NCBI GenBank assembly: GCA_947579665.1
Contig: OX388349.1
Location: 26,568,459 to 26,632,458 of the forward strand
DNA: 64,000 nucleotides
Direction of reading: 5' to 3'
Source: Sympetrum striolatum
Taxonomy: Eukaryota > Arthropoda > Insecta > Odonata > Libellulidae
Program-made: the position numbers and the translations under genes
Notes under the pieces: model-generated
What the model saw: the letters and a program-made list of their open reading frames with translations, nothing else
Databases searched by the model: none
What the model was told of the DNA's origin: nothing
Part shown: positions 9,956 to 22,349 of the stretch, in pieces
Numbering within the stretch: the first letter of the stretch is position 1
How the letters are laid out: every line of letters begins with the position of its first letter

Positions 9956-12900
9956 ATAACGTAATCACTTAAGATGTTTTTAAACAGGTAAAGCTTGGAA
10001 AAATAATAGATCATGAAAATACTAAAAAGTATATAAACAACAAAATCACTCCCAAAGTGATAGAAATTTAGCATCCATGTTAAACATCAAATACCAAAGT
10101 CAAATGGAAAATGAAGGCAGGTAAGAGCATCGTTCACACAAAATATTTCGAAATTAATGGTCTGTTTCTGGCTATCTTTAAATTTAATCATTTTTTTATC
10201 AGGTTCCGAAGCCGATTAGTTTTCAATTCGCTACTGTATTTGGTAACGTCAAATAATCTCAATGTTGATGAATAAAAGCACAGACTATTTTCAATAAGAA
10301 TTGTTTTAAACAAAAATAATGTTTGTCCCTTTGATTTAACATCTATGTCAATGCTGGAACAGGAGAGGTTAGATTACTGGGATATATTTTAATGCAGAAA
10401 ATTCTGGATTATATAATTATATTCTCTTAGCTTAGCATACACAACGAAATTATCATGATTTTATGCATGGACCTTCTATTAGTTACATTTTGATCGGAAT
10501 GATGACAATGAAAGCATTTCTTCTAAATTATTTTAAGTGTGAATATGTGCTTTTCGGATACAATAGATTCGAATAATCATGAATAATACTAATTTAATCG
10601 TACTTGTACCCGTAAAATTATTTGCACTTAATCTAGGCTTTTTAAAGACATATTTATTATTAAAAAAAATACCTTACCTCGGTGAATTTTCATTGATTGA
10701 ACCAAATAAATATTAAATTTTCAAGTTGTTTGCTAAATTTTTAAAGGTTTAACCCATAATCCTCGTTTCTCTGAATATTTTTTTTGTTAAATTTTCAATA
10801 AAAGTAGAGAAATTAATCACAACCTTCGCCATTTTATTTGCCTTATCTGTAATAGTTCCTCCCCACAAATTTTAAAAATGATCTATTGTTATTTCAAATT
10901 GCTTTTTTTCGCGTGATGTCGGTGAAATTGCCTTTTTCTTCAGCAGTCCTCTTAAAAAGGCTGTCTTTGTCCCAAAGAAAACATTCTTTCGGAAAAACGG
11001 CTTGATATCTCCGGAAAGTGAAATATTTTTTGCATTTTTTTGTCTTTAAGGGCAGGAAAGAACTCATATCCTTTTATAATTCCACTAGCGAAACTGCTTC
11101 CCAGATAAAAGGGTATTATTTCCTTACCCTCCATAATAGTAGCATTTAAAAACGCCTTAATATACCTTTGAGCTAAATTATAACACCTTTAGGTAGACTT
11201 TTTCATTCCAAAGAATATCTCCCTTTTACTCGCAGGTAAAGAAGTATTAATGTGTCACGCTAGCTTTACCGTAAACAGCTATTTATGGCCCCACTATTTG
11301 GAAAGCGTAGTCTCTTTAAAGAGGAGCATACCTTGAGGAACAGGTAATGGAGGTGGTAGTCATTGGAGTGAAATAAAGCGAAGGGTGGAGGAATAAAAAG
11401 GAGGGTGGACTTGTCGGAGCCACAGAACCCACAAATTTCGCCGTTCATGACGTGCGACATCCGAAAACCCCTTTCCCCTCGGCCCTCTTACTTGTCCACT
11501 GCTTCCTTTCTCGACCCCTTCATATTCCACGACCTCTCCTCTTCAGCCTACGTTCGCCTGCGATTTTCAAGTCTTCCTCAACTATACGAAGGCTTTCGTT
11601 ATTTAATTTTTCGTTTTACTTACTCAATCCATAAATATTTAAAATCGGGGAGGATTCATAAGTATGCGCAACAGGTTCTATCTAAGGAACTACTTAGTTG
11701 GTCCTCAGTAAAGACTATTCTGAATAATAACTGTATTCCATAATTTGACCTTTGAATGACCTTATACAGTGAAGTGTAATTCTGCTCAGCCAGAGGATCG
11801 GTTCAATCCTCATCCCCTCTATAATTATAATAATGTATCGATTAATAACGATGTATTATGATAATGTAGCATACTGGATCTCTCCTAATATAAACTGATG
11901 AGACTGAATGGGTTTACAAAAGTAAATTATGTTTTCCTATCCACGTGCTTGAAATACAAAAGAAAAGTACAGCAATAAATACAGCAGCAGAAACAATATG
12001 TCCGTAATTACTGCGAAATATTTCCATTATCTGTACAATAACTAGATATAATTAGGGCTTAAGATTTTGCTATACTTGGTTGAACGTTTCGAGTATATAT
12101 TCCACTATACAATTTTTGATGGATAGCTCAGTGAAACAAGTATTTAGCCTTTTTCACGGCGATTTAATTTAAAAAGAACTTCCGTCTAGTCTTTGTGCCT
12201 TGAATTTTTATTATTTTACATTTTATTCTACTTTCAATGAAACTTTTAATGGTTACGTGTACATATTTTAAGGCGATTTCCTTAAAAATTTTAATTGTAC
12301 GATTCACACAGTAATTTCAATTTTCATTTACTTCACCCATCCATTTCTCCATCTAACTCTGCATTTAGAAATACGTTTGTATCAGCGTGTAATTCTGTTT
12401 CTGTGCACCAAGCCTTTTACTTTTTTCCTTTATCCATATCAGTAGTAGATTTACAATAATTCACATAATAAATTTGTTCACGTACTTGGTCATGTATTAT
12501 TTTCATCTCCTTTAATGCTAATATTTACTGGAAGAGGAAACTTTGCTATAATATTTTATTTAGACTGTCACTTATCTTGTAATGTTCTCCTCTGTTGTAT
12601 TTTCTTTAATTTTAGCACTTTTTACGATCAAATTTTATCCGAAGAGTTTCTGCAGTGGAAGTATTTTTTGACTGAATAAAAAACATAATATTTTTACTCC
12701 AGAATTATCATTATTCTCTTACTTAATTTTACATTTTTTTGGAAGTTCTTTCAAGGTTTCAATACTAATTGTTTGTACTTATTTTTCTTTATACTATATT
12801 ACGTTGTAACTTGAAAATGGGCTACATGTAAAGTAGCTTTCTGTCTTTCTAATCTCAATATCTGATCTTAGATAGAATTTTTCGATATTCGATATTCCAC

Positions 12901-15480
12901 ATATTTTTTCTTCTCGTGTCTCTTTATTCTTCGTCTGTCTCGTTGCGAATTCTTTTTACTGAGGTATTTTACATCCCAAGTCGAGTTTTGTGCTTCCATA
13001 TATATCTAGTATAATTTATATATTATTTTCATGGTGGGTTTTCTAAAGGGGGACCCAAAGTGGTCGCATAAAAGAAAATACCTACGGGTTCAGCCGTTAA
13101 ATTTTAAGTAGGAAATAATTCTTTCTGAGGAAAAATTACATAGATAAAGAGATGCGCAAGCGGTATGTGGGAAAATTATAATTTGAAGCAAATCCTATGT
13201 ATGGTCTTTCAAAACTGGTGTGACTTGTGGAATGGTTTTCCGCAAATAACGTCTTAGGGAACCGTATGACATAACTTATGATCTAAAAAACGTCACCTTG
13301 ATGATATTCAAGAGTGAATTGCAAATAATTGGAGATTACACCACAAAACAAAGAAAAAGCGGAGTTATCTTGAAAGGTATTTCATCTTAAATTTTAATTT
13401 ACAAGGACTTAAATAATTTTAAATTTCTAAACGTAAGCTTAAATCAGCGAAGATCCTGATATGTGGTAGTGGAGTTTTCTTTGTAAAGCGAGATGAAGGG
13501 ATACGATTCTTGAGATTCCCTGATTTAATGAGTACGAGTGGAAAGTATTCCCATTCCTAGTGTAAGGACTTGCAAAGAGTTAAGTTACGCTTATTTCATG
13601 TGGAGAATAATTTTCCAGATATTCCCTGGTAATTCAAGAAAACTTTTTAAAGGTTCAAATATTCCTTCCATTTATAACTCAGGATCAAAATTAGGTGGTA
13701 ATTAAAATCTACCACGTGAAACCTTACAGTTACAATGTAACCAATACTCACAACCTCTCTCGGTTAATATTTTATGGTGAATCTCATTTAATTTATAATT
13801 CCGTCTATCTCTCATTTATTGTATATCTTTGTGTCCTCGCTTTATTTTCCATTTCTTCTCAAGAGAATTCAGAATAAATAAGATTTAAGATATAAATAAA
13901 ACAAGTTATAATTTATTAATTGGAGATAATTACAAAACTTGGTACACCTACGTAAGAAGTGTGGAACTGTGGAAATGATTTTGTTGGAATGTGAATAAGA
14001 AATACTGGTTTAGTGAAGTGAATGCTGATTTATTTTGTTTTAATAAATACCAATTCACTTCCCTGTAATATACTTTCTAATAGGCTGAATGAGTTTTTCA
14101 TGAGAATACTAAATATAACATCTTATACATTCTCAATAGCCATTACGTTTCTCTCTTATATAAAATATTATTAACTTTAAATTTGATATCTTTCAGTTCT
14201 CAAATCCTTTGGTGATATGTAACATCACATTTTACCATAAGAAGTCTATTATAAATGTATAAGTTCATGATATATAATTTAATTATATACTTCACGTTTT
14301 GATGTAATACTTACGGTGAAGTCCGAATCATTCCCTGCATTTGCTTCATACTCTTCATATTCTTATATCAAGAACTTTTATTATATTTCTCAGAAACTGC
14401 TTTGTCTTATCTTACCTAAAGTGAGACACGGTCTCGGTTATTATTATAAGGAATATCGTTATGGGAATCTCTCACGGTGATTATAATCTCTAACGGCCAT
14501 TTTGTTAGGCCATTATACGAGTTGATGCGGACATTTTTCATTTATATTCCTTCATCAATATGTATTTTCTCAAAAAGGATAACGAGCTGTAGCGGAAGTT
14601 TTGGAAAAAAATGTTTTATTAGGTTATATTCCGGGAAGTCATATTAACTTTACGATTATTAAACATTTAAAAGTATATATGTATGCCATATAAAGAATGC
14701 GTTTGCTACTTATGTTGTCTCTTTGTTAATAATAGATCCCGGATACTCAGTTTCGAAGTCACTAATACTGACTTAATTTGCTTCACCATTTTAAGGGATG
14801 TATGATATAATTAATTATTTCTTTAGTAAGGCTATTCACTAATATTTAAAGAATTACCTAATTTCAATTCTTGAAATATCACCCCTAAATTTAATATTTT
14901 ATTCAAGTCTTTGAAAAATCTATTGTTCAACGTAGCTAAGTGATAAAATATGTTAATAAATTAATTAATTACATTTATTCAGGCAAAGATATTTCGAAGT
15001 TTGTCCTTCCTCCACCTACACTGGAATGTTGATATATGTGATGAGTTTATGGAGTGAACACAAAAAATAAAGATTGGGCTCGTGGGGAAGAATTATCATA
15101 GATTTATCAGTACATGCAATTAAATTTATCTCAGATATCAAAAAGTTGTAAAATAAAAATGGCAACAATTTAAAAACTATACAATACTTACCTTACCGAA
15201 TGTTATATTTTCACAATTATCAATTATTGATAAAAATGTTTTATCCAATTAATTATTTCTTTTATCCTCTATTAGTGTTTCTCTACTATTCTCTTGCGAT
15301 GATTATATTCTGTATATGGATTTCTTTCATAGTGCATTAGTTACCCATATTTTATTTTATTTAACCTTAATAAATAAATTCATTTATCTTATTATTTGAA
15401 TATAGAATCTTGGTTAATTTATGCCTAATTTACAATAGGCTGGAGGAATGATATTCATAAATATTAATGTTACTCTAATA
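9956..15480. other. AT-rich non-coding stretch
   Basis: No gene or repeat could be supported. A pyrimidine-rich block at 11460-11600 has overlapping short open frames, and a B-box-like GGTTCAATCC at about 11801 lacks an A box. The rest is low-complexity AT-rich sequence. Confidence 0.4.
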
Positions 15481-16109
15481 CAGTAGAGCCTCGGTAATCC
15501 GGACGAATTCAAGCACATAGGCGTCCGGATTAGCGGGGTTTCCGGATTAGCGAGGTTTTAAAAAAATAACGTAAAAAACATTTTTTCTCGAAAATTGTAT
15601 TGTATAGATGAAGCATGTATATATTACAGAAGGTATTACAACATATAAAGTGAATGACTATTATCAGCGAGCAAAAAGGTCAGTTTTTTCTTTTGCGCGA
15701 CCGTTCTTATTTTTAAATCAAGTGCACGGTCTCTAAAACGTCTAAACAGCATAATTTAATGTGCTTCAAAATTTTGCTCCACGGCCCACTTTAATGATGT
15801 ATTGAGTGCCGCTAAAGCCTCGGAATGAGAAATTTTGACGGAGTCCACAGGGTGGTCGTCGTCGTCATCATCATCATCTTCTGCCGTTACTGTTCTGATA
15901 ATTTCGTCACATTACTTCGCTCTCCATCACATCATTGCAGCCAATGTAGAAAATTTTCAAATAGTCTGTCCACCTCTCGTTTCTTGTTACTAATATGCGT
16001 GTTTATATGTTCACAAGAAGGAGTTGCTGGTTTGCATAACTCCCAATGGACCGTCCGGATTACCGAGGGTTCCGGATTAGCGAGTGTCCGGATTACCGGG
16101 GTTCTACTG
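15481..16109 (-). mobile_element. Internally deleted Tigger MITE, 629 bp
   Basis: The ends are CAGTAGAGCCTCGGTAATCC on the left and, inverted, CAGTAGAACCCCGGTAATCC on the right, with TA on each side (15479-15480 and 16110-16111), the target duplication of Tc1/mariner and pogo elements. Compared with the 2.4-kb Tigger at 28598-30994, the minus strand of this copy keeps about 200 bp of the 5' end (including the TAATCCGGA repeats and the ACAAGAAACGAGAGGTGGAC block) and then jumps to the 3' coding end (GACGAAATTATCAGAACAG, TTTAAAAATAAGAACGGTCG) and the 3' terminus. The transposase core is gone, so it is a deletion derivative that could only move in trans. Confidence 0.9.
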
Positions 16110-16402
16110 TAATAACTATGGTAATATTATTTCAAACCACCACATTATAATTTTATTTATTAAATTACAAATAAAACATATCGCAGACATGCCATTCTTT
16201 TCCCTTTAAGAAAAACAAAACACTGCTTTACTAACAAAACTAATTCTTTCCATGTACAAACTAATATTCGCTAACTTATTCAATGCTACCGTAGATTCAG
16301 GAAATCGAAGCAGAACGAAAAATCTTTTTTTTACGTTAATCTATAATTTTCACTTATTTTAACATTTTATATAAAGGAAAATTAAAATTTTTTACCAGAT
16401 TT

Positions 16403-16845
16403 TAGACACGCCTTGAGTTCAAGGCATCAGCGTCTGGTGGGAATTCTGTTGTGCGACCCTGTAATACACAAATTTGTTTTTAATAACTATAAAGATGTTG
16501 AAGAAAATTAACTCTCTACGAAGAAATAAGAGGAGATCAATAAAAAATTAAAATTAAAATGATTGTATTCCATAAAACAGTCGATTCATAATCCAAAACC
16601 ATCTTTAGAATGGGACATATATAAGCAATGAAATACTCCAAAAAGGCAAAATCATAAAAACCACAAACGGACCACTTTCATTGCTGCCTAGAAGGGTACT
16701 ATGACGCTGAGCAAAAGAGAGAATCTCTTTGGCGACGCTTGGCTTCAAAATTGACCAGCAAACGTAATTGGACCCATGCCTTGATTTTAAGGCATCAGTG
16801 CCTACGCATTGAATTCAAAGGATCCACTTTGAGTGGGTTTATTCA
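16403..16845. repeat. Palindromic repeat, region 1
   Basis: Two near-palindromes close to TGCCTTGAATTCAAGGCA occur at 16410-16425 and 16777-16794, both followed by TCAGCGTCTG/TCAGTGCCTA-like text, and a third related block at 16799-16845 reads GCATTGAATTCAAAGG...TTTGAGTGGGTTT. The same modules recur, closer together, at 53353-53457. The nature of the family is unknown. Confidence 0.5.
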
Positions 16846-16922
16846 ATTTTCTGTAAAGAGAACAATATTAAATTGTATTGTATTATCTTCTTGAAAATGA
16901 GTTACCATCGGCTTTTGTAATA

Positions 16923-19161
16923 CAGTAGTACCTCTTACTACGAGTGTTCCTTAGTACGAGTGTTCCATACTACGAGCTGGCACTCGGCCAAAATATTGAC
17001 TCTTAAGACGAGCGAAATTTCTTACTACGATCATGCGGGTATAATTGTATCCTGCTTGTTGGCGCTGTCTAATAAGTTCGCGGACGAGCTACCAGGGCTA
17101 CCAAGGACCCGATGGTAAGCTAGAAGCAAAGTCCCTTTTATAAGTTGCTTACGTTGGTCACTTTGGTAAACAAGCCAAAACAAAGCGGGATGTGGAGCTC
17201 AATGCTAATAAGACCAAATAAAAATTCTTCTTGGATCACCCTGTCGTCGCTTAATCAGTTCGCGTTTTGAAATCGTAGGAAAAGCATTACTGAATTGTAT
17301 TCTGGCGAATATTTGTGTTTTTTTGCATTGTATTCTGTAACTTCTACATTATCCATGGGGTCTAAGAATCGTAGGGTAAAGGGGAGTAGTGATAAGAAAA
17401 AAAGCTTATCACGACCGATATTAAGAAGGAAATTATCGAAAAATATGAAAAAGGAGTGGGTGTTGCGGACTTGGCGCGCCAATAAAAACGGAGTACATCG
17501 ACGATATGCACCATTTTGAAGAAAAAGAAGGAGTTAAAGGTCTTGTCGTCATCGAAGGGTGTCGCAAGGCTGTCGTCATCAAAGGGTGTCGCAAGGCTGT
17601 CGAAGAAGCGGACAGTTGGGAAAGAGGAGATGGAAAAATTACTTCTGATTTGGTTGAACGAGAAGGAGCTTGCAGGTGATACTTTCACTGAGGAGGTGAT
17701 ACTTTCATAATCTGCGAGAAGGCACGATTATTGTATGGCGATCTTTACAAGAAGTCTCCTGGAACGTCATCGGAAGAACCTGCGGATACTGTAGAACTTT
17801 TCAAGGCCAGTCGATGCTGGTTTAAAAAATTCAAGCGGAGAACTGGCATCCACAGCGTACTACGACATGGCGAGGTAGCCAGTTCGGACACCAAGGCGGC
17901 TAAAGCGTTCGTTAAAGACTTCGCCGAACTCATAGCGTTTCAGGGCTATGTCTCACAGCAGGTTTTTAACTGTGATGAGGCCTTCCTCGTGCTTGACAAT
18001 GCCCCGAGACATCCTCCGAGCCTTCAGGATGAAATTTTAGATGAGTTCAGCTTTATCAAGATCCTCTACCTGCCGCCGAGTACCACCCCTATCTTGCAGC
18101 CCATGGATCAGTAGGTGATTTCCAATTTTAAGAAACTGTACACTAAGCATTTGTTTCGTCAGTGCTTTGATATCACGGAGAACACAAAACTCACTCTGCA
18201 CCAATTCTGGAAAGATCATTTTAATATCGTTTACTGCATCAAAATCATCGATCTGGCGTGGCAGGGAGTCACTAAAAGAACTCTGAATTCGGCTTGGAGG
18301 AAGCTGTAGCCCGAAGCTGTTTTCGAACGAGACTCCATGGGACTCGAACTAGGAATGCCTGATGTGGAAGAAATCGTATCTCTTGGTAAATCCATGGGGC
18401 TGGAGGTGGATGATGCCAACATCAATGAACCCCTCGGGGGCCACGGAGAAGAACTGACGACGGAAGAACTTCAGCTGCTTCAGGAGTACAATCAGTCAGA
18501 TGCAGTGGAGGAAACTGTATTGGGGAAGAAAGCAGGAACGTCGGAGGATGCGCTGCCATCCGAAAAATTAAGAGAAATGTTATCGAAGTGGCAAAAACTG
18601 TCCGATTTTGTCGAAAAACATCACCCAGATAAATTAAATTCGGGCCGTGCGGATGCGTTGTTTAACGATAATGGTATGGAACACTTTACAAAATTTTTTA
18701 AAGCGGTATGAAATAATTTCGCTTGACAGGTTGACAAAAAACGAACTGCTGAGGACGAACAATGTTCACCAGGCCAATTGCCTACATTAGATGCGACAGT
18801 GCGAGAGAAAACGCAAAAAAATGTGCCGGACTTTTTATTGAAAGGAGATTCTACCCCAAAACAGTAGTCCTCCGCTCTCCCGCCCAGATCGTCATAGTTA
18901 AAAGTTAAATGACTTATTGAAACCTTTCTATTTCTTTGCTTTATCTTTTGCAATGATTTATAATTATTATGTCATTAATTACTGTACTACATTGTGTTAA
19001 TTAACAATAATTTTAGAAATATAGGTGGAGTGGTTGGGGGCTGGAACGAATTAATTGCATTTCTATTAAGTTAAATGGGGAAAATTGTTTCTTAAAATGA
19101 GCATTTCTTAATACGAGCTCGCTTTTGGAACGGATTAAACTCGTAGTAAGAGGTACCACTG
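16923..19161 (+). mobile_element. Tigger/pogo transposon, decayed, 2239 bp
   Basis: The 22-bp terminal inverted repeats CAGTAGTACCTCTTACTACGAG and CAGTGGTACCTCTTACTACGAG differ at one base, and TA flanks both ends (16921-16922, 19162-19163). The left end also carries two further ACGAGTGTTCC-type subrepeats. The interior holds one broken Tigger-type transposase. It is a different subfamily from the element at 28598, with unrelated terminal repeats. Confidence 0.92.
17355..18867 (+). pseudogene. Tigger-type DDE transposase pseudogene
   Basis: Fragments in several frames spell a Tigger/jerky-type transposase: an N-terminal DNA-binding part (KELKVLSSSKGVARLS at 17528 on), a CENP-B-like second helix-turn-helix block (FKKFKRRTGIHSVLRHGE) and the DDE core. 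The first catalytic Asp is seen in FNCDEAF (codon 17974), the second in LVLDNAPRHPP (17995) and the third in LQPMDQ (18106). Only six codons separate Asp 1 and Asp 2, where the family has roughly a hundred, so most of the core has been deleted in frame. In-frame TAG stops follow MDQ (18112-18114) and AWRKL (18307-18309, where Trp is usual). A 27-bp tandem duplication lies at 17545-17598, and a short duplication of GTGATACTTTCA near 17700 shifts the frame. It cannot make active enzyme. Confidence 0.9.
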
Positions 19162-19975
19162 TACAGTCTCTTTCCCCTTAGCGGTAGCGCCGTGAATACT
19201 GGCAAACCGCAACGCAAACTTGTTGTATTTGTTGCCCACCCTCAAGAATACGGGCTTTTCTCATAAAATTGAGTTGACCTTAAATATTTGGTTATGGAAA
19301 GAGTAAATGAATCAAAACAATCATCAATTTAGTCTAAATATAAAGATAAAGAGTTGATTGAATAAATGATTTTTGTTATTTAGGTTTATGAGTAAATACA
19401 TTGAGAAAATTTGTTTGATTTTAAGCATTGCTAAGCTTCAAACAAAGTTAAGAAGTTTCGAGTGTGATTGTAAGGTCTGATAGACTAAAAGTAACTCTAA
19501 GAGTTAGATTAATATAAATTTTGATACAAATTCATAACCATAATAGAAATGTAAGAAACCTTTTAACATTTTGCCTCCTAAACTAGTTAGAAAATAGTTA
19601 CGATTCACAAATAAAAATGTATAGCAGGATTTTGAATCAAAAAATTAAAAATTTGAGATTATACATTTGATAACAAATTTTAACAATTTCTATGGAACAT
19701 ATTCTTAGATAAAATATGTTACGTTCCTTTCCACATAATCAGGATCATTGTATTATTTAGACAGATACTGACAATGAGATGAAGATAAAAGAAACATATT
19801 ATAAAACTAATTACTTCAAGAATTTATTTTTTGGGAAGGCGAAAATTATTGATTTGGGAAATATTTATGAGTCATATGCAGTTCATGCTTTTCATGCCGA
19901 AATATGGATTGTAGGTATCACATATAGACGATTTGCGAATTGCAATTCATGAATGTAATATACTAATGCAGAGTT

Positions 19976-20190
19976 TCCCAAACTATGTTTCGCGGAGCAA
20001 AAATGTTCCGCTGAACCTGAATAGGTGTCCTGCGACAATTTGGAGTGTCAATGGAGAATTGGAGAATAAAAGACAATAAATGCTTTATTGATTCATATTT
20101 TAAGTTTGTATAGCAATATTATAGATAATATTATTTAAATAATATTTTCCTGACAGTATAGTTTCTGAGGAATGTGAGGCAGAAGAAATA
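19976..20190. mobile_element. Possible truncated hAT end
   Basis: GCAGAGTTTCCCAAACTATG at 19975-19994 followed by TTTCGCGGAGC resembles the left terminus and subterminal part of hAT MITEs (compare 1193). No matching right terminus or 8-bp duplication was found downstream, so this is either a truncated copy or a chance match. Confidence 0.35.
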
Positions 20191-21179
20191 CCCCAAATTA
20201 ATGGGATGGTTATTATGAAATGTTTATTTACTGATGCAAAAAATAAAGTTGCGTAATCTTACTTGCAAAGAGAAGTTGTCAGATCTATGTGAAGAATCGC
20301 GATAGTTGCGCTGCGGTAAATTTTATCGTTGGAAAAGCGACCTTAATCCAACACGGGACCTATTGTTTTTCCGTTGGGCATAATTGTTTATATGGTACTC
20401 AGATGGAACACGGATTATTTTCCTCGATTTTTATAGCGCATTTCAGCTTATATTTAAATAAAATCTTTCTTTTTGTAAAAACCTCAATCTAGGTGTTCTC
20501 TAATTTATCCTTGATCTGATGAATGAAACTGCTTACTTAATATTGTTTAACTGCAGCTTATTTAAGACAATGGCCGTGCTAACAGCAAGGTAATTTTTGG
20601 ATAGTTACCAAAATTCTTGATAAAGTACTATCTATTGATGTGGCCTAGATTTTATAGAAACCCAGAATATGATAAGGATATATAGTTTTCCACACTATTT
20701 TAGTAACAATATTTTAATATTTTGGCGTTACATAACCATTATCAATTTACAAGAACACTAAAAATCAAAAATAATTCTGAATAGTTGTGTCATATTGTAT
20801 TTGTCTGTATCATTTATATAAGACATTTATATTATCCTAAAGATACCACATTAGAAACACGAGATTAATCCATAATGAAACCTAATTTTTAACTTTGGAT
20901 ATATATGTATATATGATACTTATACGTAGCATGAAGATCCCTCGTTTTTCTAGAATTTTTCCCTAACACGGAAGCTTTTTTGTCAGTAAAACGTATGAAA
21001 CACTCCTTAAGTACAGCATCCACAGACGTGCAGATAGTATTTGGACTTAACGAAGCTTTCTCCGCATTCACTAAAATGTGTGGAAGGGCATTCACAAGGG
21101 TAAATCGACTTTATTCTCTCGAAAGATTTATTTTATTTTCGAAAGCGGATATTTAGATTTCTTTTGCTCTAAAATTTGG

Positions 21180-21560
21180 TCATGGCTCTGGTGACGCTCG
21201 TCTCCAAATGAGCCAGGCAAATGAGGTTTCACGCCAGAAACTGCGTTCTTCTTCTTTAAGCACTCCAAATCCTAGCACATCTGCGCAGATTCCTGCGGAT
21301 GACGAGATTTTAGCAAGGGATTCCGCAACACGGACAGGCCGCATCGAGGCGGTGGGCCTCGATTTGAGGAATCGAGGCCTTCGCCTCGAAGAATCTCTCG
21401 CACGGTCAGGGAAAATTTGAGAGAATATTTTCATCGAGTTTACATCGCTAAAACTTATGGTGGTCTCTCGAGTGACACTTCAATCCTTTTTCACTCTCTC
21501 AGTAAAAATTCACGGAGATTTACAGCGCTGAAAATTTCCCCACACCTGAGACGAGGCCTG
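21180..21560. other. GC-richer island with stacked inverted repeats
   Basis: This block is distinctly less AT-rich than its flanks. At 21343-21389 an 8-base word alternates with its complement four times: ATCGAGGC, GCCTCGAT, ATCGAGGC, GCCTCGA, which can fold into two adjacent hairpins with loops of about 4-5 nt or one larger structure. Open frames exist on both strands (21208-21420 plus, 21180-21434 minus) but neither has a recognisable domain. Confidence 0.4.
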
Positions 21561-22349
21561 CTTTTCACGCATATCAATCAATGACGCCCTTCCACTGAAA
21601 TTTAAAGTCGTACCGCGATGTTGTCTCCCATTTTTTTATCATGATATCCAAAGGTTTTCAAAATTTATTTTATAGTTATATATAATTAATTTATGATAAT
21701 GTATAACAAACACCATTGTTGATTGTACCATTTACTCAGGTCTCCCTGAAATAAATCTCGTCAGAAGCTACTTTGCAGCAAAACTAATTGGCAGGTATAA
21801 TGTAAACTAGTACTGTATCTTATAATAAAACAGTTACATTACATCACAGTTATTTATCAAAGTAATACGGTCACATTAGATGGATTAAACATTCAAGTTT
21901 TCAGAAATAATTCAGAAAGTTCATTTTAACCTTCAGCCGAACGCGCGGACTGTAGATTACCGTCACATTCATAAAAGCGAGTGCAACTTTTGCCTGGAGG
22001 TGTGCAGGAGGATGGGAGGGACGTGTATTCTCTATTTACACAATGTGACACTAGATGCCAGAGTAGTCCTTGCCAGCCTCTGTCTGTGTCTCGTCTCAGT
22101 CATCGTCAAACCTTTGCATGTACTAAATGACGGTAGTTTACCGTCGCGCGCCCAGAAACGTAATTCTTTTCGGTCGGCCATCGGAGCAAAATGTGAGTAC
22201 CGATTTCAGTTTTTTCGTAGGTATATTGCCATAATTCAAGTTTTTCTTTGCTCTGCACCTTATCACTGTCAATACTGCTATGTTACCAAACAAAACAAAT
22301 GGGTTGTAATCCTGAACAGTATAAGATTACTCATGTCTATGCAAATGGT

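Larger units (their letters stand above)
19162..21929. other. AT-rich stretch with one hAT trace and one GC island
   Basis: No gene is visible. A possible hAT end (19976 on) and the GC island at 21180-21560 are listed separately. The rest is plain AT-rich DNA with short open frames only. Confidence 0.4.

Noticed and set aside
11760..11830. tRNA or SINE head with GGTTCAATCC
   Set aside because: Only a B-box-like word is present, without an A box at the right distance or a body and tail.
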